Below, piece by piece: positions 60,474-64,000 of a DNA stretch of 64,000 nucleotides. The stretch spans positions 48,212 to 112,211 of the forward strand of contig JAWKTT010000017.1 in assembly GCA_041398965.1 (NCBI GenBank). Reading direction: 5' to 3'. This stretch comes from JAWKTT01 sp041398965 (GTDB lineage Bacteria > Planctomycetota > Planctomycetia > Planctomycetales > Planctomycetaceae). Numbering within the stretch: the stretch's first letter is position 1; each line of letters opens with the position of its first letter. The translations under genes and the position numbers were made by a program. The notes under the pieces were generated by a model that was not told the DNA's origin, did not search any database, and worked only from the letters and a program-made list of their open reading frames with translations.

Positions 60474-61574
60474 GTGCCCATGACCCCGCAGGAAATCGCG
60501 AATCTGGTCCAGGGAGAGGCATGGGCTCCTGTCTGCGAGCCGGGGGGCGAGACGACCGAAGTTCTCCTCTTGGATGTCGCTTCCTCCGACATCGCAACAG
60601 CTTGCGATGTCGCTTATGTGCAGTCGGAGAAGGACCTCAGTCGACTGACGAACTGCCGAGCCGGAGCCGTGCTGGTGACACGGTCGATTCTCGCGAACGC
60701 GCGGGAACGATTCTCTGGCTGGCTGATCGGGGTCGACGCTCCGCAAGAAGCATTTGTCCTCGTGATGATGCAGTTTCGACCTGCTCCCGCACGACGGGCG
60801 ATTGGCATTTCCCCTCACGCCATTGTCAGCGAAACGGCTAAGATTGGAGACGGGACCAACATTCATCCTGCGGCCGTCGTTGGGGATGATGTTGTCATCG
60901 GGTCGAACTGCGACATTCATCCTGGGGTCGTCATTGGTGCAGGCTGTCACCTTGGCGACAATGTCACCATTCATCCCAGTGCTGTCCTTTATCCAGGGAT
61001 GAAGATTTCCGACCGCGTGTTGATTCATGCCGCTGCAGTCATCGGAGCTGATGGGTTTGGCTATCGCTTTGAGCATGGGGCGTACGTCAAAATTCCGCAC
61101 ACGGGGACCGTTGTCCTCGAAGAAGATGTCGAAGTCGGAGCTGGGGCGACCATTGACCGGGGGATGATCGGCTCGACCGTCATTGGGACCGGCACGAAAA
61201 TCGATAATCAGGTGATGATTGCCCACAACTGCCAGATCGGTCGGCACAACGCCTTTGCATCGCAAGTCGGACTGGCCGGTTCGGTGGTGACTGGGGATTA
61301 CGTACGCTGTGCCGGACAGGCCGGGATCGCGCATCAATTGACGATCGGCGAAGGGGCACTCGTCGGACCACAAGCGGGGGTGAAGGATGACATCCCGGCG
61401 AAAGAGTCCTGGCTGGGGGCACCAGCCGAGCCGGATAAGCAGTTCTTAAGAACCGTCCTCAATACTCGCAAGATTCCGGAAATCCGCGAACAGATACGCA
61501 CGATGAAGAAACAGATCGAGGTCTTGACGCAACAGGTCACAGCCCTGCAGGACCTCTCCGGTAACGCAGGATAA
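60474..61574 (+). CDS. lpxD: UDP-3-O-acylglucosamine N-acyltransferase
   Basis: Lipid A pathway enzyme that adds the second hydroxy fatty acid to UDP-acylglucosamine. About 366 residues. An N-terminal substrate domain is followed by a left-handed beta-helix of hexapeptide repeats (HPAAVVGDDVVIGSNCDIHP and on). The catalytic His251 is in QVMIAHNCQIGRHN. ADGFGYRFEHGAYVKIPHTG is the usual lipid-site insertion. A C-terminal helix (IREQIRTMKKQIEVLTQQV) completes the family pattern. I chose GTG 60474 because AGGAAGGA lies seven bases upstream; ATG 60480 is nearly as good and ATG 60453 is possible. lpxI follows after a 51-base spacer with a hairpin. Presence of lpxD and lpxI supports a Gram-negative outer membrane with lipid A. 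Confidence 0.93.
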   Translation: MPMTPQEIANLVQGEAWAPVCEPGGETTEVLLLDVASSDIATACDVAYVQSEKDLSRLTNCRAGAVLVTRSILANARERFSGWLIGVDAPQEAFVLVMMQFRPAPARRAIGISPHAIVSETAKIGDGTNIHPAAVVGDDVVIGSNCDIHPGVVIGAGCHLGDNVTIHPSAVLYPGMKISDRVLIHAAAVIGADGFGYRFEHGAYVKIPHTGTVVLEEDVEVGAGATIDRGMIGSTVIGTGTKIDNQVMIAHNCQIGRHNAFASQVGLAGSVVTGDYVRCAGQAGIAHQLTIGEGALVGPQAGVKDDIPAKESWLGAPAEPDKQFLRTVLNTRKIPEIREQIRTMKKQIEVLTQQVTALQDLSGNAG

Positions 61575-61588
61575 CTCCGATGTAACAT

Positions 61589-61608
61589 CCCCCGCATGAA
61601 GCGAGGGG
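61589..61608 (+). repeat. Five-base-loop hairpin, copy E (imperfect)
   Basis: CCCCCGC-ATGAA-GCGAGGGG has one mismatch. The loop is the same as in copy D, and CTTAGC follows, the reverse complement of a flank in copies A and C. It begins 14 bases after the lpxD stop and ends 17 before lpxI. Confidence 0.6.
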
Positions 61609-61625
61609 CTTAGCGGCGATTTCTC

Positions 61626-62528
61626 ATGTCCAACTCACTCGACACAATTCCGTTCACCCCCGCCGAAGGGCGACGGGTCGGGCTCTTGGCAGGATGGGGG
61701 CGTTTCCCCTTGGTCTTCGCCGAGGCCGCCCAACAAATGGGGCTTTCCGTTCGAGCCCTCGGCATCTCAGGGATGGCAGACGACGAAGCGCTCTCGGCTG
61801 TTTGCGATTCGTACGACACCGTCCCTTTGGCTCGCATCGGCAAGGCGATTCGTTACTTCAAGAAACAACAAGCCCCCAGCATCGTCATGGCGGGCAAGGT
61901 CGAGAAGCGGGTGTTGTTTCATCCGTTGAGACTCTTTCGTCTGCTTCCCGATTGGCGGATGCTGCGACTGTGGTATCACTACTGTCGCGACAATCGCAAA
62001 GATGATTCCCTGTTGCTGGCGATCATTCGAGAGTTCGAGAAGGATGGACTCCACTTTGATTCCGCTCTAAACCTTTGCCCGGAACTACTCGTGAAACATG
62101 GATTCATTACGCATCGTCAGCCCAGTGCAGCTCAGTGGCGAGATATTCGTTTCGGCTGGGAAATCGCCAAAGAGATGGGACGCCTCGACATTGGTCAAAC
62201 CGTCATCGTTCATGATGCTGCGGTGATAGCGGTCGAAGCGATCGAAGGGACCGACGAATGCATTCAACGGGCAGGGTCCCTCTGTCGACGCGGCGGACTG
62301 ACGGTCGTCAAGGTCGCGAAGCCTCAACAGGATATGCGGTTCGATGTGCCGACGGTTGGAGTCAGGACGTTGCAAACCATGTACGAAGCGGGGGCTCGTT
62401 GTCTGGCGATTGAGGCAGATCGAACGATCTTGTTGGACGAACCCGAAGTGGTTGCCCTGGCCGAGAAACTCGGGGTCGCCATTGTGGCGTTGAAGTCGGA
62501 AGAAGTACGACTCCGAGTTGCTTCCTGA
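61626..62528 (+). CDS. lpxI: UDP-2,3-diacylglucosamine pyrophosphatase, LpxI type
   Basis: DUF1009/LpxI hydrolase, which replaces LpxH in a subset of bacteria and releases lipid X and UMP. It is 300 residues. N-terminal block VGLLAGWGRFPLVFAEAAQQ, then IVMAGKVEKRVLFHP, and the C-terminal GQTVIVHDAAVIAVEAIEGT, RFDVPTVGVRTLQTM and LAIEADRTILLDEPEV are the family signatures. The start at ATG 61626 has only a weak ribosome site. It follows lpxD directly, so they are likely one transcript; fabZ and lpxA, often between them elsewhere, are not here. Confidence 0.92.
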   Translation: MSNSLDTIPFTPAEGRRVGLLAGWGRFPLVFAEAAQQMGLSVRALGISGMADDEALSAVCDSYDTVPLARIGKAIRYFKKQQAPSIVMAGKVEKRVLFHPLRLFRLLPDWRMLRLWYHYCRDNRKDDSLLLAIIREFEKDGLHFDSALNLCPELLVKHGFITHRQPSAAQWRDIRFGWEIAKEMGRLDIGQTVIVHDAAVIAVEAIEGTDECIQRAGSLCRRGGLTVVKVAKPQQDMRFDVPTVGVRTLQTMYEAGARCLAIEADRTILLDEPEVVALAEKLGVAIVALKSEEVRLRVAS

Positions 62529-62857
62529 GCCTCGCGACTGCTCTGCTGGCGGTGTCGGAGAATGGTTCCCCAGTGCGACGGACATCCACATCCGTCTCGG
62601 CCGTCCGCTGCCAATGGACGCAGAGGTCTGACGGCTGATGAAATTGCTCGCTCCCGCTGGTCACCAAGTGGCCGACGCTCTATTCTGCTCGACACGGTGA
62701 ACTCGCCATCGGACATCACGCTGTCGACACTCGAGTGGAAACACTGGTCACGGCCCGGTCCATGACGAAACGCGGTCTCGGTTGAATGCGGTTCTGATGA
62801 ATTACTGCAACTTTCCCTGGAGTCGAAAATCGACTCCCGATTTTTCAGGAGACAAAC
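62529..62857. other. Spacer before the M32 carboxypeptidase
   Basis: No gene is supported. Its end holds the hairpin with U-tract described separately, immediately before the carboxypeptidase ribosome site. Confidence 0.4.
62819..62846 (+). promoter_or_regulatory. Hairpin and U-tract immediately before the M32 start codon
   Basis: GGAGTCGA-AAA-TCGACTCC is followed by CCGATTTTT and then the AGGAGAC ribosome site, with the ATG at 62858. This has the form of an intrinsic terminator only about ten bases upstream of the start. It may be an attenuator or may end the lpxI transcript. Confidence 0.45.
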
Positions 62858-64000
62858 ATGGAGATGACCGCCTCAGTCGCAAAGACATATGGAGAACTTG
62901 TCGAACGGTTGCGTCGGGCGGCACTTCTTCGTTCTTGCGGCTCCGTTCTCGGTTGGGATGAACAGACCTACCTGCCCCCCAAAGGGGGCGAACATCGGGC
63001 GAACCAACTCGCATTACTGGCCGGGATGTCGCATGAACTAGGGACCGATCCTCGCATTGGAGAACTCCTGTCACAACTGGAAGATGCGACGCAACTCGGA
63101 GGTGCAGGAAGTGCAGAGGCGGCGGTCGTAAGAGAGGCTCGGCATCGCTACGTGCGGGCAACATGTCTACCGCGAAAACTCGTCGAGGAGATGAGCCGAG
63201 TCACCACATTGTCTCAACAGGCTTGGGTGAAGGCGAGGAAGGCCAAGCGATTTAGCGACTTTCTCCCCTGGGTTTCGCAGGTGATTCAGCTTAAGCGAGA
63301 AGAGGCGGCGGCCGTCGGGAGCCCTTCGGGAAATTTGTACGATGCCCTCCTGGACGACTACGAACCGGGAGCGACCTCCGAGATGGTGGCCGGGGTCTTC
63401 GGACCACTGAAGGAAGAACTGGTTTCGCTGGTCGATGCCATTCGGGGCTCGGGAGTCGAGGCCGATCTCTCGCTCATTTCGCGACGCTATCCGGTGTCCG
63501 CTCAACAGGAGTTCGCACTACGTGCTGCGACGGCAATCGGGTTCGACTTTGAGGCGGGACGTCTCGACATCGCAGCCCACCCGTTTTGTAGCGGCTTCGG
63601 TCCCGGCGATTGCCGTCTGACGACCCGTTACGACGAGCATCATTTCCCCGGTGCATTCTTCGGGACACTTCACGAGGCGGGGCATGGGATGTACGAACAG
63701 GGCTTGCCTCACGAACACTTTGGCACTGGTCTGGGGGAAGCAGCGTCACTCGGGATTCACGAATCGCAATCTCGCATGTGGGAGAACCTTGTGGGGCGAA
63801 GTCGTCCTTTCTGGAATCACTTCTACCCGGCTGCTCAGCAGACGTTCCCGGAAGCACTGGGCGGGGTCGAACTCGAATCGTTTTATCGTGCCATCAACGA
63901 TGTTCGTCCTTCGTGGATTCGAGTCGAAGCGGACGAAGTGACGTACAATCTGCACATCATGCTCCGATTTGAACTGGAGCAGGAGTTGATCTCGGGTCGC
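62858..64000 (+). CDS. M32 (Taq-type) carboxypeptidase, 3' end outside window
   Basis: Zinc metallocarboxypeptidase of family M32, truncated at the window edge after 381 complete codons (full members are about 500). The zinc motif HEAGH (His272-Glu273 and His276) lies in GTLHEAGHGMYEQGLP. GLGEAASLGIHESQSRMWEN downstream gives the third ligand region (Glu) and the HES(Q)S motif. N-terminal features (LGWDEQTYLPPKGGEHRANQ) match the family. The start at ATG 62858 has AGGAGAC at ideal spacing. It cleaves C-terminal residues of peptides in the cytoplasm. The hairpin directly upstream suggests regulation. Confidence 0.93.
   Translation, partial: MEMTASVAKTYGELVERLRRAALLRSCGSVLGWDEQTYLPPKGGEHRANQLALLAGMSHELGTDPRIGELLSQLEDATQLGGAGSAEAAVVREARHRYVRATCLPRKLVEEMSRVTTLSQQAWVKARKAKRFSDFLPWVSQVIQLKREEAAAVGSPSGNLYDALLDDYEPGATSEMVAGVFGPLKEELVSLVDAIRGSGVEADLSLISRRYPVSAQQEFALRAATAIGFDFEAGRLDIAAHPFCSGFGPGDCRLTTRYDEHHFPGAFFGTLHEAGHGMYEQGLPHEHFGTGLGEAASLGIHESQSRMWENLVGRSRPFWNHFYPAAQQTFPEALGGVELESFYRAINDVRPSWIRVEADEVTYNLHIMLRFELEQELISGR

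Noticed and set aside
1..64000. tRNA, rRNA, insertion sequences, prophage or replication origin
   Set aside because: Spacers were scanned by eye for T-loop sequences, transposase motifs, integrases and DnaA-box clusters; none was convincing. A tRNAscan and IS search would settle this.

Overview
The window looks like a chromosomal segment of a planctomycete (class Planctomycetia). The evidence is the mix of paralogous families typical of that group: a DUF1549/DUF1553 giant protein next to a DUF1501 protein, a DUF1559 pseudopilin-like protein, a PVC-type heme-binding CxxCH protein, a LEPR-XLL-like (QLEDRTLLS) surface protein, Tat-exported Gfo/Idh proteins and very long beta-helix proteins. These sit among normal Gram-negative housekeeping genes (ffh, rpsP, cysS, argJ, lysA, lpxD, lpxI). 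I see no phage, insertion sequence, CRISPR array, rRNA or tRNA.

Layout. 0-6.3 kb: the end of an acidic unknown protein, lutB, a Gfo/Idh oxidoreductase and a rocA/pruA-type aldehyde dehydrogenase. 6.4-16.5 kb, minus strand: two giant exported proteins. One is a fusion of an SGNH-like domain, propeller, HEAT repeats, cupredoxin and cytochrome c; the other has a barrel-like N-terminus and a huge beta-helix. A hairpin-rich repeat block lies between them. 16.8-30.6 kb: a GT39-like membrane enzyme, ruvX, lysA, an exported HEAT protein, a PQQ-like propeller, a PcrA/UvrD helicase, argJ, surE, cysS and a small unknown membrane protein. 30.9-36.3 kb: mscL, ffh, rpsP, a SpoIIE-type phosphatase and a radical SAM protein. 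36.7-49.5 kb: an animal-type heme peroxidase, a LEPR-XLL beta-helix protein, the DUF1549/1553 giant and DUF1501. 50.4-56.7 kb: a tightly packed three-gene operon, a DabA-type zinc protein plus two antiporter-like membrane subunits. 57.1-64 kb: a DEAD-box helicase, DUF1559, a lipoprotein, lpxD, lpxI and the start of an M32 carboxypeptidase.

The most unusual system is the three-gene DAB-like operon. DabA keeps a complete C-x-D ... H-x14-C zinc site. The first membrane subunit keeps the pump-type Glu and Lys but carries an acidic, His-rich loop of about 120 residues. A second NuoM/N-like subunit has Arg where the key Lys should be. Second, a family of short hairpins with five-base loops lies 10-25 bases after six different stop codons, without U-tracts. 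This suggests a lineage-specific 3'-end element. Third, the cysteinyl-tRNA synthetase has KLAGS in place of KMSKS, with an insertion just before it.

All assignments were made by reading the sequence. No database search, structure prediction or alignment program was run.
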